A stretch of DNA of 64,000 bases from Fodinibius halophilus (lineage in GTDB: Bacteria > Bacteroidota > Rhodothermia > Balneolales > Balneolaceae): assembly GCF_011059105.1 (NCBI RefSeq), contig NZ_JAALLS010000007.1:1-64000 (forward strand). Reading direction: 5' to 3'. How positions within the stretch are numbered: position 1 is the first letter of the stretch; every line of letters starts with the position of its first letter. Of this stretch, positions 54,524 to 63,621 are shown piece after piece. The notes beneath the pieces are model-generated. The model did not search any database, was not told the origin of the DNA, and saw only the letters and a program-made list of their open reading frames with translations. Both the position numbers and the translations under genes were made by a program.

Positions 54524-55447
54524 ATGAAGAAAGCGATTGATAAATATCTACGCTATTTAAAAATCGAGCGAAATGCCTCGCCACATACCATCACTTCGTA
54601 TAAAAACGACCTAACACAATTTCTCAACTTTTGTGGTGTTCATTTTGAGGCAGCCCCCGAACAATTATCTCCGGACCAAGTCGAACGAATTACCATTCGT
54701 CTCTGGCTGGGAGAACTCTCCGAACGGGGACTGGCAAAAAGTTCTATTGCTCGTAAAGTAGCAGCCATACGATCATTTTTTAAATACTGCTTTAAGCGTG
54801 GAATAGTACTACAAAATCCTGCCCACCTGTTGGTAGTGCCTAAAAAAGATACGCCACTGCCCAAAACAGCCAGTGCAGAAGATATTGACCGTATGATGGA
54901 ACTGGCAGAAGGTGATACCCCACGATCTGCTCAAAATAGAGCATTACTGGAACTTCTTTATGGAACGGGACTCCGCCTCAGCGAGTTGGTAAACCTTGAT
55001 ATCAAAGATATCAATATGAAATTAAACCAGCTTAAAGTACTGGGTAAGGGAGCTAAACAGCGAATTGTACCTTTTGGTAAGCAGGCCAAAAAATGGCTTG
55101 TAAAGCATCTCAATACAAAAGATGAACTCTATGGAGAACGTACCGATGGAGATGCACGCCGGGCCGTATTCATTGCAGCAAGCGGACAACGAATGTATGA
55201 CCGGGCTGTACAACGCATTGTTAAGGATTTTTTACAGCGGGCCAGTGAAGTAACGCAAAAGAGCCCGCATGTGCTGCGCCACAGTTTTGCTACACATCTG
55301 CTCGATCAAGGAGCAGATATCAGAGTGATAAAAGAACTGTTGGGCCACGCCAATTTAGCAGCAACACAAGTTTACACACATACTTCAGTTGAAAGACTGA
55401 AGAACGTATATAAACAAGCTCATCCACGAGCTGAAAATCAAAGTTAA
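54524..55447 (+). CDS. Tyrosine recombinase XerC/XerD-type
   Basis: A 307-residue recombinase with all catalytic residues: Arg151 (GTGLRLSEL), Lys174 (VLGKGAKQR), His249 and Arg252 in PHVLRHSFATHLLDQG, His275 in LLGHANLAATQ, and nucleophile Tyr284 in QVYTHTS. The N-terminal SAM-like DNA-binding domain spans residues 1-100. Its position directly before hpf and hprK is a conserved housekeeping context, not that of an integron integrase (which would have an extra alpha helix insert). Role: dimer resolution at dif. Confidence 0.92.
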   Translation: MKKAIDKYLRYLKIERNASPHTITSYKNDLTQFLNFCGVHFEAAPEQLSPDQVERITIRLWLGELSERGLAKSSIARKVAAIRSFFKYCFKRGIVLQNPAHLLVVPKKDTPLPKTASAEDIDRMMELAEGDTPRSAQNRALLELLYGTGLRLSELVNLDIKDINMKLNQLKVLGKGAKQRIVPFGKQAKKWLVKHLNTKDELYGERTDGDARRAVFIAASGQRMYDRAVQRIVKDFLQRASEVTQKSPHVLRHSFATHLLDQGADIRVIKELLGHANLAATQVYTHTSVERLKNVYKQAHPRAENQS

Positions 55448-55450
55448 TTT

Positions 55451-55456
55451 AGGAGG
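55451..55456 (+). promoter_or_regulatory. Strong Shine-Dalgarno of hpf
   Basis: AGGAGG 5 bases before the hpf ATG at 55462, among the few perfect ribosome sites in the window. Confidence 0.8.
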
Positions 55457-55461
55457 TTTTT

Positions 55462-55761
55462 ATGAAAACAACATTCACAGCCAGACATTTTGATCCGAGT
55501 TCTGACCTGCATACTTATGCAGAAGATTCCGTACAAAAACTGGATCAGTTTTATGACCGTATCCTAACCTGTGATATCATCCTGGAGCCGGTTCCGGATG
55601 ATGATAATCCCCAGCAGGCTGAGCTGAATGTTAAAGTGCCTCAGAAGCTGTTGAACGCTAAAGAACAGGCACCATCTTATGAGCAGGCCATTAATATGGT
55701 CATCGACAATATTTCTCGCCAGCTTAAAAAGTACAAACAAAAAACTTTACACCAACGATAA
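55462..55761 (+). CDS. hpf: Ribosome hibernation promoting factor, short form (HPF/RaiA)
   Basis: A 99-residue beta-alpha-beta-beta-beta-alpha protein: TFTARHFDPSSDLHTYAEDS, VQKLDQFYDRILTCDIILEP and the C-terminal helix SYEQAINMVIDNISRQLKKYKQK. The short form binds the decoding centre of idle ribosomes and promotes 100S dimers together with a second factor. It lies 14 bases after the recombinase stop and 6 bases before hprK, in one operon. Confidence 0.9.
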   Translation: MKTTFTARHFDPSSDLHTYAEDSVQKLDQFYDRILTCDIILEPVPDDDNPQQAELNVKVPQKLLNAKEQAPSYEQAINMVIDNISRQLKKYKQKTLHQR

Positions 55762-55767
55762 TTAATT

Positions 55768-56796
55768 ATGCCTTTCGGTGATAACGAAACTATTCCTAAA
55801 ACTGAAAAGATAAGCGTATCATACCTTATCGAACGGCTTAGTGAGCGGGTTCAGGTAACACTGAATACCATTATTGCCGAAAGTGATACTGACCAACGTT
55901 TTGTGACCGAGGCGGAACTCCACCGTCCCGGTCTGGCGTTGGCCGGATATGTTAAACTATTTACCCATCAACGTATACAGGTTATCGGGAACACAGAAAA
56001 CCGGTACATCCATAACCTCTCTAAGGAGGAACAAATAGAAGCATTTCGTAACCTGACGCAGTTTAAAATTCCTGTTCTATTTCTTACCCACGGCAATACC
56101 TTGCCCAACTACCTTATAGAGATTGCTAAAGAAGCGAATATTCCCATTTACGGCACGCCTGTAGAAACCACGCGCTTTATGCATCTTGTCAGGGATTTTC
56201 TGGAAGACCAATTTGCCCTGCAGACAATGGTACACGGTTCAATGGTAGATGTATATGGAATTGGAATTCTTATTGCCGGAAAGTCAGGTATCGGGAAAAG
56301 TGAAGTCGCTCTTGACCTGGTCGAACGCGGACACCGCCTGGTGGCAGATGATGTGGTCATTCTTACAAAAAAGAATAACGTACTCATGACCTCAGCTACC
56401 GAAATGAATAAGCATTTTATCGAAATTCGAGGACTGGGTATTATAGACATAATGTCGATGTTTGGTGTCCGGGCCATTCGTTATCAAAAACGTCTGGAAG
56501 TCGTACTCGAACTTTCACTTTGGGATGAATCAAAAGATATTGAACGAACGGGCTTAAACAGGGATACCGTATCTATTATGGGGGTCGAAATCCCTATGAT
56601 AAACTTACCTATTACTCCCGGAAAAAATATTACAGTCATTGCCGAGGTTATTGCCATGAATTACTTATTGCGACACTATGGATATGACGCGGCTGAAGCT
56701 TTTCAGGATAAAGTTAAAACCCATATTGCCGAAAAAGATCACCCCGGAGCAATGCCCAAACGGGCAATCGAGTACTTTGAAGGCGATATTGAATAG
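55768..56796 (+). CDS. hprK: HPr kinase/phosphorylase
   Basis: A 342-residue enzyme. The N-terminal domain (residues 14-140) precedes the catalytic domain with His156 in VHGSMVDVYGIG, P-loop GKSGIGKS at 171-178, RLVADDVV with the catalytic Asp194/Asp195, and EIRGLGIIDIMSMFGV, the HprK signature. In Firmicutes it phosphorylates HPr Ser46. No ptsH or ptsI is nearby; in Bacteroidota-related genomes HprK often occurs without a complete PTS. Next to hpf it may link carbon state to ribosome hibernation, which is inference. Confidence 0.92.
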   Translation: MPFGDNETIPKTEKISVSYLIERLSERVQVTLNTIIAESDTDQRFVTEAELHRPGLALAGYVKLFTHQRIQVIGNTENRYIHNLSKEEQIEAFRNLTQFKIPVLFLTHGNTLPNYLIEIAKEANIPIYGTPVETTRFMHLVRDFLEDQFALQTMVHGSMVDVYGIGILIAGKSGIGKSEVALDLVERGHRLVADDVVILTKKNNVLMTSATEMNKHFIEIRGLGIIDIMSMFGVRAIRYQKRLEVVLELSLWDESKDIERTGLNRDTVSIMGVEIPMINLPITPGKNITVIAEVIAMNYLLRHYGYDAAEAFQDKVKTHIAEKDHPGAMPKRAIEYFEGDIE

Positions 56797-56916
56797 TTTC
56801 TACCTCAGTTTTCGAAAATTTAGAATATTTACGTACTTTTTAGCTGTTTTGTAACAAATGGCTCGTACTGTTCTCTTGTATGTAAATCGGGATCAGTTTG
56901 AATAAAAATATCATAT

Positions 56917-57891
56917 ATGGCTCTCAACAATTATTACTACTACGACGAACAAAACTGTGACTTTGTTCCCGTCGAGTACAATAGTTTAGAACGTATTGTT
57001 TACACGGCTTGCGTTTGGATACTTTGTGGGGTGGTGCTGGCAGGAATTGGAATCTCTATCCTCTCCTTTTCTGTAGGTACACCAGCAGAAATTGCGCTAA
57101 AAGCTGAAAATCAGGAATTAATCAATCAGCTGCAGAAAACAAAAAGCACGATCAAAAATCTTGACCAAGAGGTCGACCAACTTGCCAAAGCTGATAACGA
57201 GATGTATCGATCAGTGTTGGGAATGGATAAAATATCCTACGACGAACGACAAGCCGGTGCAGGTGGTGCTGATGTCTATTCTGAATTTGATGTTTATAGC
57301 CAAAAGACGTCTGAAATTCTAAAATGGACCGCTGAAAACCTGGAAAGCCTGGAGCGCAGCATTAATATCCAAAAGCTCAGCTTTAAAGAGATCAAACAGT
57401 ATTACAATAAAAACCAGAAAAAGCTCAAACATATGCCGGCCATTAAGCCCACTAAAGGTATTGTATTGAGTGGCTTTGGTATGCGTATGCACCCAATACT
57501 GGGATATCGTACTCCCCATGAGGGACTTGATTTCAGAGCTAATATTGGTACCGAAATTGTCGCTACCGGTGACGGTACGGTAAAGTATGCCGGACTCAAA
57601 GGTACATACGGCCGATTAATCATTATTGATCATAGTTACGGTTATGAAAGCTACTATGCCCATCTCTCCTCTTTTGCAAAAGGAATTGAACCTGGCAGTA
57701 AAGTAAAAAGAGGTGATTTGATTGGATTTTCCGGCGAAACAGGACGGGTTGAAGGGCCACACCTTCATTATGAAGTCCATAAAAAAGACGGCCCCGTTGA
57801 CCCGCTCAGCTATATCTTTGCAGATACCACTCCAGAAGAATATATGATGTATAAAGATATTGTCGAGAATAATCACAAGTCAATGGACTAA
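56917..57891 (+). CDS. M23-family murein peptidase with N-terminal membrane helix
   Basis: A 324-residue protein with one membrane anchor (YTACVWILCGVVLAGIGISIL) followed by a coiled coil (about residues 60-95) and a LytM/peptidase_M23 domain. The zinc ligands are His201 and Asp205 in HEGLDF and His284 in HLHYEVH, with His282 as catalytic partner, so the peptidase looks active. Such envelope-anchored M23 proteins cut or regulate peptidoglycan cross-links during division. A terminator follows at 57917. Confidence 0.92.
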   Translation: MALNNYYYYDEQNCDFVPVEYNSLERIVYTACVWILCGVVLAGIGISILSFSVGTPAEIALKAENQELINQLQKTKSTIKNLDQEVDQLAKADNEMYRSVLGMDKISYDERQAGAGGADVYSEFDVYSQKTSEILKWTAENLESLERSINIQKLSFKEIKQYYNKNQKKLKHMPAIKPTKGIVLSGFGMRMHPILGYRTPHEGLDFRANIGTEIVATGDGTVKYAGLKGTYGRLIIIDHSYGYESYYAHLSSFAKGIEPGSKVKRGDLIGFSGETGRVEGPHLHYEVHKKDGPVDPLSYIFADTTPEEYMMYKDIVENNHKSMD

Positions 57892-57916
57892 GGGCTTATT
57901 GAAAAACTGATATTTA

Positions 57917-57946
57917 AAAAGGCTGCTCTAAAAGGCAGCCTTTTTT
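57917..57946 (+). terminator. Rho-independent terminator of the M23 gene
   Basis: aaggctgc (57919-57926) pairs with gcagcctt (57935-57942), then TTTT. It is 26 bases after the stop. Confidence 0.88.
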
Positions 57947-58024
57947 ATTTTTGGATGATTCTGTTTTAAGTATCAAATTTGCTACCTATGCAACGAATAC
58001 CCTTTTAACAAAAAGCTACCCACC

Positions 58025-59422
58025 ATGCGATCTTACACTAAAACTGTTCTGCTATTATCCATATTTATCTTGGGTTTAATGATCTCGGCAAACGCTCAAG
58101 AAGAGTCAGAAATAGTTGATGTCAGCTCTTATCAGGATGAAGCCCAAAAAATTATTGACGCTGCACTCGCTGATGAGGAAGCCTTTCAAAAACTCACCTA
58201 TTTTGTTGATAAATACGGGCATCGCCTGAGTGGATCGGAAACCCTTGAAAATTCTATCGACTGGATTCTCAAAGAGATGCAGGAGCAACCTTTTGACAAC
58301 GTCACTTCACAAAAAGTGATGGTTCCCCACTGGGTGCGCGACGAAGAGTCAGCTACCCTTGTTTCGCCATACAAAAGAGACTTGCCCATGCTGGGACTCG
58401 GTGGTAGTGTTGGAACTCTGGAAAACGGCGTTGAGGCGGAAGTATTGGTGGTAGAAAACTTTAAGGATCTCAAAAAGAAGGCAGAACAAGCTAAAGGTAA
58501 AATCATCGTCTACAATGTTCCTTTCACCAGCTATGGCGAAACGGTACAATATCGATATCGCGGTGCAGTAGAAGCAGCAAAAGTCGGTGCTGTTGCAAGT
58601 CTTATCCGTTCGGTAACGCCCTTTTCAATGCAAACACCTCACACCGGTAATTCAGCCTATGAAGAGGGGATCAAAAAAATACCTCAAGCTGCTATTACTG
58701 TAGAGCATGCTAAACTTCTCCATCGCCTGCAAAAAATGGGCAAATCTATTAAAATACACCTCTCAATGGATGCCAAAATACTACCGGATGCCCCCTCCCG
58801 AAATATTATTGCTGAAATAAAAGGATCAGAAAAACCCGAAGAGATTGTGGTACTGGGTGGTCATATCGATGCATGGGATGTAGGACAAGGAGCCATGGAC
58901 GATGCCGGAGGATGTTTTGCCGCCTGGGAAGCCGTAATGCTGATGAAAGAACTTGGTCTCAAACCCAAACGAACCATTCGGGTAGTGATGTGGACCAACG
59001 AAGAAAATGGACTGCGCGGCGCAACAGCTTATCGGGATATGGTAAAAGAAAATGGCAACCTAAAAAATCATGTTTTAGCCATTGAATCTGACGGCGGGGT
59101 CTTTGAACCACGAGGCTTTGGTTTTGGCGGCACGGATAAAGGCTATGAGATCGTTTCTAAGATTGGAACGTTGCTAGTACCCATTGGTGCTGATACCGTA
59201 AACCGTGGTGGCGGAGGGGCCGATATAGGCCCAATCATGCGCGAAGGAGTACCGGGCATGGGACTTCTTGTTGATCACTCCCGCTATTTCTGGTACCACC
59301 ACACCGCCGCAGACACTATCGACAAACTGGATGAGGAAGAATATCAAAAATGTATAGCCACGATGGCAATCATGGCATACGTAGCAGCCGACCTGCCCCA
59401 ACGTATCCCATTCGGAAATTAA
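58025..59422 (+). CDS. Exported M28-family peptidase (carboxypeptidase Q-like)
   Basis: A 465-residue protein with signal peptide (VLLLSIFILGLMISANAQ). A PA-like insert lies between residues 120 and 220. The M28 metal site reads VVLGGHIDAWDVGQGAMDDAGG (first zinc His and bridging Asp), then WTNEENGLRGATAY (catalytic Glu), AIESDGGVFEP and DHSRYFWYHHTAADTIDKLD for the remaining zinc ligands. It matches plasma glutamate carboxypeptidase-type enzymes, which release C-terminal residues from peptides. Likely periplasmic or secreted. A broken cupin gene follows after 18 bases. Confidence 0.92.
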   Translation: MRSYTKTVLLLSIFILGLMISANAQEESEIVDVSSYQDEAQKIIDAALADEEAFQKLTYFVDKYGHRLSGSETLENSIDWILKEMQEQPFDNVTSQKVMVPHWVRDEESATLVSPYKRDLPMLGLGGSVGTLENGVEAEVLVVENFKDLKKKAEQAKGKIIVYNVPFTSYGETVQYRYRGAVEAAKVGAVASLIRSVTPFSMQTPHTGNSAYEEGIKKIPQAAITVEHAKLLHRLQKMGKSIKIHLSMDAKILPDAPSRNIIAEIKGSEKPEEIVVLGGHIDAWDVGQGAMDDAGGCFAAWEAVMLMKELGLKPKRTIRVVMWTNEENGLRGATAYRDMVKENGNLKNHVLAIESDGGVFEPRGFGFGGTDKGYEIVSKIGTLLVPIGADTVNRGGGGADIGPIMREGVPGMGLLVDHSRYFWYHHTAADTIDKLDEEEYQKCIATMAIMAYVAADLPQRIPFGN

Positions 59423-59440
59423 ATAAACGGTACTTTTGAA

Positions 59441-59794
59441 ATGGAAACTATGAAAGTAGTTAGTAAAGAAGTTTCTGAACACTATAACTGGGGAGACCAT
59501 TGTGATGGATGGCATTTACTCAAAAATCCTCAGCTCAGTATCATTCAAGAACAGATGCCTCCCGATACGAAAGAAGTAAAACATTATCACGTTGAATCTG
59601 AACAATTTTTCTTTGTACTCTCTGGTAAAATTGCCATCGAAATAAACGACAAAGTACATACACTCAACACAGAAGTAGGAATGCATATTCCTGCACAACA
59701 AGCCCATTAGGTTAAGAATATCTTTGATAAAGCCACAGAGTCTTTAGTAGTATCAATGCCTCCGAGCCACAGTGATCGTATATCTGTATCTTAG
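59441..59794 (+). pseudogene. Small cupin gene interrupted by a single in-frame TAG
   Basis: The frame encodes a one-domain cupin: LLKNPQLSIIQEQMPPDTKE, KHYHVESEQFFFVLSGKIAIE with metal-binding His and Glu, and VGMHIPAQQAH. There a TAG stops the frame at 59708, where family members usually have Gln (PAQQAHQVKN). The same frame continues VKNIFDKATESLVVSMPPSH and GDR-like text to a normal stop at 59794, restoring the usual length of about 117 residues. Apart from this one base change the gene appears intact. Starting the count at 59441 gives the normal N-terminus. Confidence 0.7.
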
Positions 59795-60196
59795 ATTAGC
59801 TGAAGCACTCTGGAGGTTTTCATTTACTTATATTGGTTGCTGGGATGCCAAAGCTTAGAGAATACGGGTGATTAAAGGTGCATTAATTTCAGGAAGTGCA
59901 AATTCCTTCTGGCCTTGCCTATGTTAGCTAACTGCCGTTAATCTGATTTGATACTCCTCATCATTGGTATTTCTCGGAGTGACAAAGTGGGAAATAGAGA
60001 TCAGAGACTCTGGATTTGAGTAGTGAAAAATGAGATTGTGGGGGCATATTGAGGGGAATTACCAGGAAGTAAATTAAATTATCCAGCCTCCAGCAGGATG
60101 CAGGTGGCAAAGTTGTTGGTCTTGAAAATTCAACACGCAGCATTCGAGATAGCGTTGTTTTGCTGCGTAACCACTCAATCACTAAAAAGGTTTCTT
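59795..60196. other. Intergenic stretch, possible decayed coding DNA
   Basis: About 400 bases. 60070-60190 has short coding-like text in several frames but no continuous frame that I can assign. No RNA or terminator recognised. Confidence 0.35.
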
Positions 60197-60883
60197 CTAT
60201 TTCCCTCGCTCTTCAAAAAAGCGTTCTTCCAGTTTTTTAGGCGCTCGCACCGACTTTCGCACCCAATCTAACTGAAGTTCCAGCTTTTCCTCTTCAGTTA
60301 ACGACCAGTTTTGATCTCCTTTGCGAAGTCGGGTAGTAACATCATATAAACAGAGTGCTGCTCCTACCGAAATATTGAAACTCTCGCTAAATCCGTGCAT
60401 GGGAATTTTAGCATATCCGTCTGCCTCTTCCATAGCATAATCAGAAAGACCGGTAAGTTCTGCTCCAAAGACAAGTGCAGTAGGTTTGTCAAGTGGCACC
60501 TCATCGATGGTGACATCATCATGATGAGGCGTTGTGGCAATAACCTGGTACCCCTGCTCTCTTAGCGACTGAAAACAACGTTCGGTATTATTTTGTCCTT
60601 CTTTACTGTACTGGTGATAAGAGATCCACTTATCCGCACCAATGGTTACGCCCTTATTAGGATCGAACTCATTCTTATTTTCAATAATATGCACATCCTG
60701 AATTCCAAAACCATCGCAACTACGCAATACTGCGCTGGCATTATGAGGCTGATAAATATCTTCCAGAACAACAGTGAGATAACGAGTACGAGAACTCAGT
60801 ACCTCATTTATTTTTGTCCACCGATCTTCGGTGATAAACTCTTTAAGATAGTTAAGTAATTGTAATTTAAGTGACTTATCCAT
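60197..60883 (-). CDS. trmH: TrmH/SpoU-family tRNA/rRNA 2'-O-methyltransferase
   Basis: A 228-residue SPOUT enzyme. Motif 1 is HNASAVLRSCDGFGIQDVHII (with the conserved Asn and Arg), motif 2 is ALVFGAELTGLSDYAMEEAD and motif 3 is IPMHGFSESFNISVGAALCL, forming the knotted SAM site. The N-terminal part fits TrmH, which methylates the ribose of G18 in tRNA. The exact nucleoside is inferred from the family. Confidence 0.88.
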   Translation of the reverse strand: MDKSLKLQLLNYLKEFITEDRWTKINEVLSSRTRYLTVVLEDIYQPHNASAVLRSCDGFGIQDVHIIENKNEFDPNKGVTIGADKWISYHQYSKEGQNNTERCFQSLREQGYQVIATTPHHDDVTIDEVPLDKPTALVFGAELTGLSDYAMEEADGYAKIPMHGFSESFNISVGAALCLYDVTTRLRKGDQNWSLTEEEKLELQLDWVRKSVRAPKKLEERFFEERGK

Positions 60884-60963
60884 AAAATTATAAATACAAA
60901 TGTTTTAGTCCTAAAGATGTGGTATACTACTTTATTGGTAGTTGTCTCATCTTTTAAATCAAA

Positions 60964-60970
60964 AAGGAGG
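60964..60970 (+). promoter_or_regulatory. Shine-Dalgarno that decides the CBS protein start
   Basis: AAGGAGG ends 4 bases before the ATG at 60975, making this ATG, not an in-frame TTG at 60942, the likely start. Confidence 0.75.
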
Positions 60971-60974
60971 TCTT

Positions 60975-61418
60975 ATGCTTGTCAGTGATATCTTAAAAAA
61001 TAAGGGTAGAGAAGTTTATTCCATAGATCCCAATCAAACAGTATATGAAGCTATTGCCACTATGGATGAGCTTGATATAGGAGCATTAGTTGTATTAGAC
61101 GGTGATTCATTAGATGGAATATTGAGTGAACGTGACTACAGGAGCAAAGTCATTTTAAAAGGCAGAAGTTCCAAAAGCACAAAAGTGCACGAAATCATGA
61201 CCTCGGATGTCTATTATGTGACTCCTTCCGACTCTGTACAACGGTGTATGGGAATCATGACCGAAGAGAAAATACGTCACCTGCCGGTAATGGAACAAGA
61301 TACGGTTGCCGGTGTAATCTCAATTGGGGACCTTGTTAAGAGTATAATCTCTAAACAGAAAAGTGAAATCAGCAATTTGAGACATTATATACAGGGACAA
61401 GGCTCCTACCCGGGATAA
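60975..61418 (+). CDS. Tandem CBS-domain protein
   Basis: A 147-residue protein made of two CBS motifs: DILKNKGREVYSIDPNQTVY with EAIATMDELDIGALVVLDG, then VHEIMTSDVYYVTPSDSVQ with IMTEEKIRHLPVMEQDTVAG and SIGDLVKSIIS. Such stand-alone pairs bind AMP, ATP or SAM and act as energy sensors for a partner protein. No partner is visible here; a converging OmpR-type regulator gene ends 10 bases away. Confidence 0.92.
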   Translation: MLVSDILKNKGREVYSIDPNQTVYEAIATMDELDIGALVVLDGDSLDGILSERDYRSKVILKGRSSKSTKVHEIMTSDVYYVTPSDSVQRCMGIMTEEKIRHLPVMEQDTVAGVISIGDLVKSIISKQKSEISNLRHYIQGQGSYPG

Positions 61419-61428
61419 GCTGCCCTAA

Positions 61429-62106
61429 CTAGTTCTCGCAACGGATTATAAATCCTTTTTTACGGACGGTATCAATATACTCATTTTCGGAATGGTTACG
61501 GATCTTCTTTCGCAGGTAACTGATATACACATTAATGTAATTGGTCTGGGTATCGAAATGGATATCCCATACATTTTCTGCGATCTCTTCCTGGGTAACG
61601 ATTTTATTCTTCTTTTTTAGCAGGTAGACCAGCAGGTTATATTCGTTATTTGTAAGATCAACTTTTGTACCATTAACGTGAAAGGTACGTTCCAGCATAT
61701 TTACCTTGAGCTCGCCACATTCTAAGATGCGATCACCGTTAGATTCTGTGCTTCGACGACTAATAGCTTCGATACGCGCCATAAGCTCTTCGGTATCAAA
61801 AGGCTTGGTAATATAGTCATCAGCTCCTACGCGCAGGCACTTAATTTTTACATCCGTCTCCTGTTCGGCAGACAATATTAGTACGGGGGTAGTAATTTGG
61901 TTATCCCGCATACTTTTACAAAGATCAAAGCCATCACCGTCAGGCAGACCTAAATCCAATATAATAATGTCATATGAATCTTCTGATGCATGCTTTTCAC
62001 CATTAGCAGCGGTTTCTGCGACATCAACTGTATGTTCATTTTTCTCCAGTACTGCTTTCACCAGCGCACGAACTGAAGGATCGTCCTCGATAACTAATAC
62101 ATTCAT
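61429..62106 (-). CDS. OmpR/PhoB-family response regulator
   Basis: A 225-residue regulator: receiver with LVIEDDPSVRALVKAVL, phospho-acceptor Asp51 in IIILDLGLPDGDGFDL, switch Thr in LILSAEQETD and Lys in DYITKPFDTEEL; winged-helix output domain with VDLTNNEYNLLVYLLKKKNK and the recognition-helix segment NYINVYISYLRKKIR. It has no kinase neighbour; the hydrolase gene upstream is likely independent. Targets unknown. Confidence 0.93.
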   Translation of the reverse strand: MNVLVIEDDPSVRALVKAVLEKNEHTVDVAETAANGEKHASEDSYDIIILDLGLPDGDGFDLCKSMRDNQITTPVLILSAEQETDVKIKCLRVGADDYITKPFDTEELMARIEAISRRSTESNGDRILECGELKVNMLERTFHVNGTKVDLTNNEYNLLVYLLKKKNKIVTQEEIAENVWDIHFDTQTNYINVYISYLRKKIRNHSENEYIDTVRKKGFIIRCEN

Positions 62107-62203
62107 AGTAAGAGTATCTTCCTTCCCTGATTTAATCCCGTTGTTAGAATTAACTGATTATAACTAACTAAGTATAAATATGCTAAGTTTTAGACTATAA
62201 TTT

Positions 62204-62905
62204 TTAAATATACTTCTGATAACCTAAATCGAGCATCCATTCTTTTATTTCTTGTAAAAATAAACTACTCAAAGCATGTGACTCTTCCAACTCCTTAAAT
62301 GTTACATTAGCACCCCATTCGGAAAGCTGACTACAACACTTTTTCTGAGGGGCACTTTTAACACTCCCATCTTTTGTACCATGCAATGCCAACACATTCA
62401 TATGGTCAAAGTGATGCTTCTTATCCTCAAATAGTTCTGTCTTAATCCGTGCCCCTACAATAATCAAATCTTGAATATTTTTCCACCTTGAAAGCCCAAA
62501 ATACCCGGCCAGATATCCTCCCATGGAGTATCCCAATACCGTAACATGGCTCGGAGATAATTGATCGCTAACTTTTTCAATATGATCTTGTACAAACTCA
62601 GAGGCAGCCTCCAGGGAACGGACAAACTGGTCCTGATTACCATCATACAGATACCAGGCTCTCCCCCACTCTTCTACGGCTTTCTTTCGACTTCGATCAT
62701 AAATGGGATAAGGAGCCTGAACAAATAAGTGATAAGCTTCAATATCCAAAAGCTCCTCAACTAATCCCTGAAACATCTGTATATTTTGTTTAAACCCGTG
62801 CAAATATACAATCAGAGGCTTCTCATCCGATTTTCCTGTCTCTATTAATTTATAGGGTACGTCTATTTGAAAAGTAGATTTCCCCGAACTCAAAATCTCT
62901 GGCAT
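62204..62905 (-). CDS. Alpha/beta-hydrolase (phospholipase/carboxylesterase-like)
   Basis: A 233-residue hydrolase. Oxyanion loop VYLHGFKQNIQMFQGLVEEL, nucleophile elbow VLGYSMGGYLAGYFGLS (Ser in GYSMGG), and the last part NVLALHGTKDGSVKSAPQKK (Asp) with ELEESHALS (His). This triad fits small esterases/thioesterases; substrate unknown. No signal peptide. Confidence 0.9.
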   Translation of the reverse strand: MPEILSSGKSTFQIDVPYKLIETGKSDEKPLIVYLHGFKQNIQMFQGLVEELLDIEAYHLFVQAPYPIYDRSRKKAVEEWGRAWYLYDGNQDQFVRSLEAASEFVQDHIEKVSDQLSPSHVTVLGYSMGGYLAGYFGLSRWKNIQDLIIVGARIKTELFEDKKHHFDHMNVLALHGTKDGSVKSAPQKKCCSQLSEWGANVTFKELEESHALSSLFLQEIKEWMLDLGYQKYI

Positions 62906-63621
62906 AGCACTAATTTATATCTATAAATTCGTTGATATCTCCGTAATCTCCCATAATAACCAGCCAATATTTTTTGTGTATTGTTATTAATGGGTTACGC
63001 ACTCCGAGTATTTGATTTTCTTGCTGATGCACCCTTAAATGGGACCTCATTTTCTTAATTCTGCTTAATCCTCAACAACTTTACATTATAACGCTGTTGT
63101 ATTTTGAAGATCGTTGAGTGTATTACCATCCATAGCTTCCGGTGCTTGGATCCCATAAATAGCAATATCTTTACTGAGCTCAAAGGAATTATTCACTGAC
63201 CAGATGGATACGCTGTACTGCCATCTGTGCTTTCTCATCTTTCCTTTTAGGGAAAAATAATTTCATCAAGTAAAATGGACTCTCACCTCTCCTGCGATAA
63301 CCGAGCTTAAAGAGATTCCTTTCGGACCAATATTAGCGATCCAAAGGCTTCTATAATGCCGGGGATAACACTATCAATAGTAAAAACAGCCTAATCGGTT
63401 GCAAAAAAAGTCGATATCAGCAAACATGATAACCTCTACCACCTCACTTTTAATAACCTTTAGTTTTACAAGGATATATATGGCTCTATTAAAGAGCTTC
63501 ATCAAATAAAAAATGAATACCTAAAAAGAATAAAATTCAATCAATTTTCTATTGGGATTTACGATTCATCCCTATTAGTTTTGGACAAATTGAATTGCAG
63601 ATTGAAGAAAACTGACATTTA
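62906..63621. other. Long intergenic stretch before bioB
   Basis: About 715 AT-rich bases. No gene, RNA or convincing terminator was recognised; there are stray coding-like pieces without a continuous frame. A biotin operator (BirA box) could not be identified. Confidence 0.4.

Noticed and set aside
54524-55447. Integron integrase
   Set aside because: The tyrosine recombinase lacks the extra insert of IntI proteins and sits in a conserved xer-hpf-hprK setting, 52 kb from the cassettes.
41968-59710. TAG recoded as glutamine
   Set aside because: Many intact genes here end in TAG (for example VapC at 2793 and hprK at 56796), so TAG is a normal stop.
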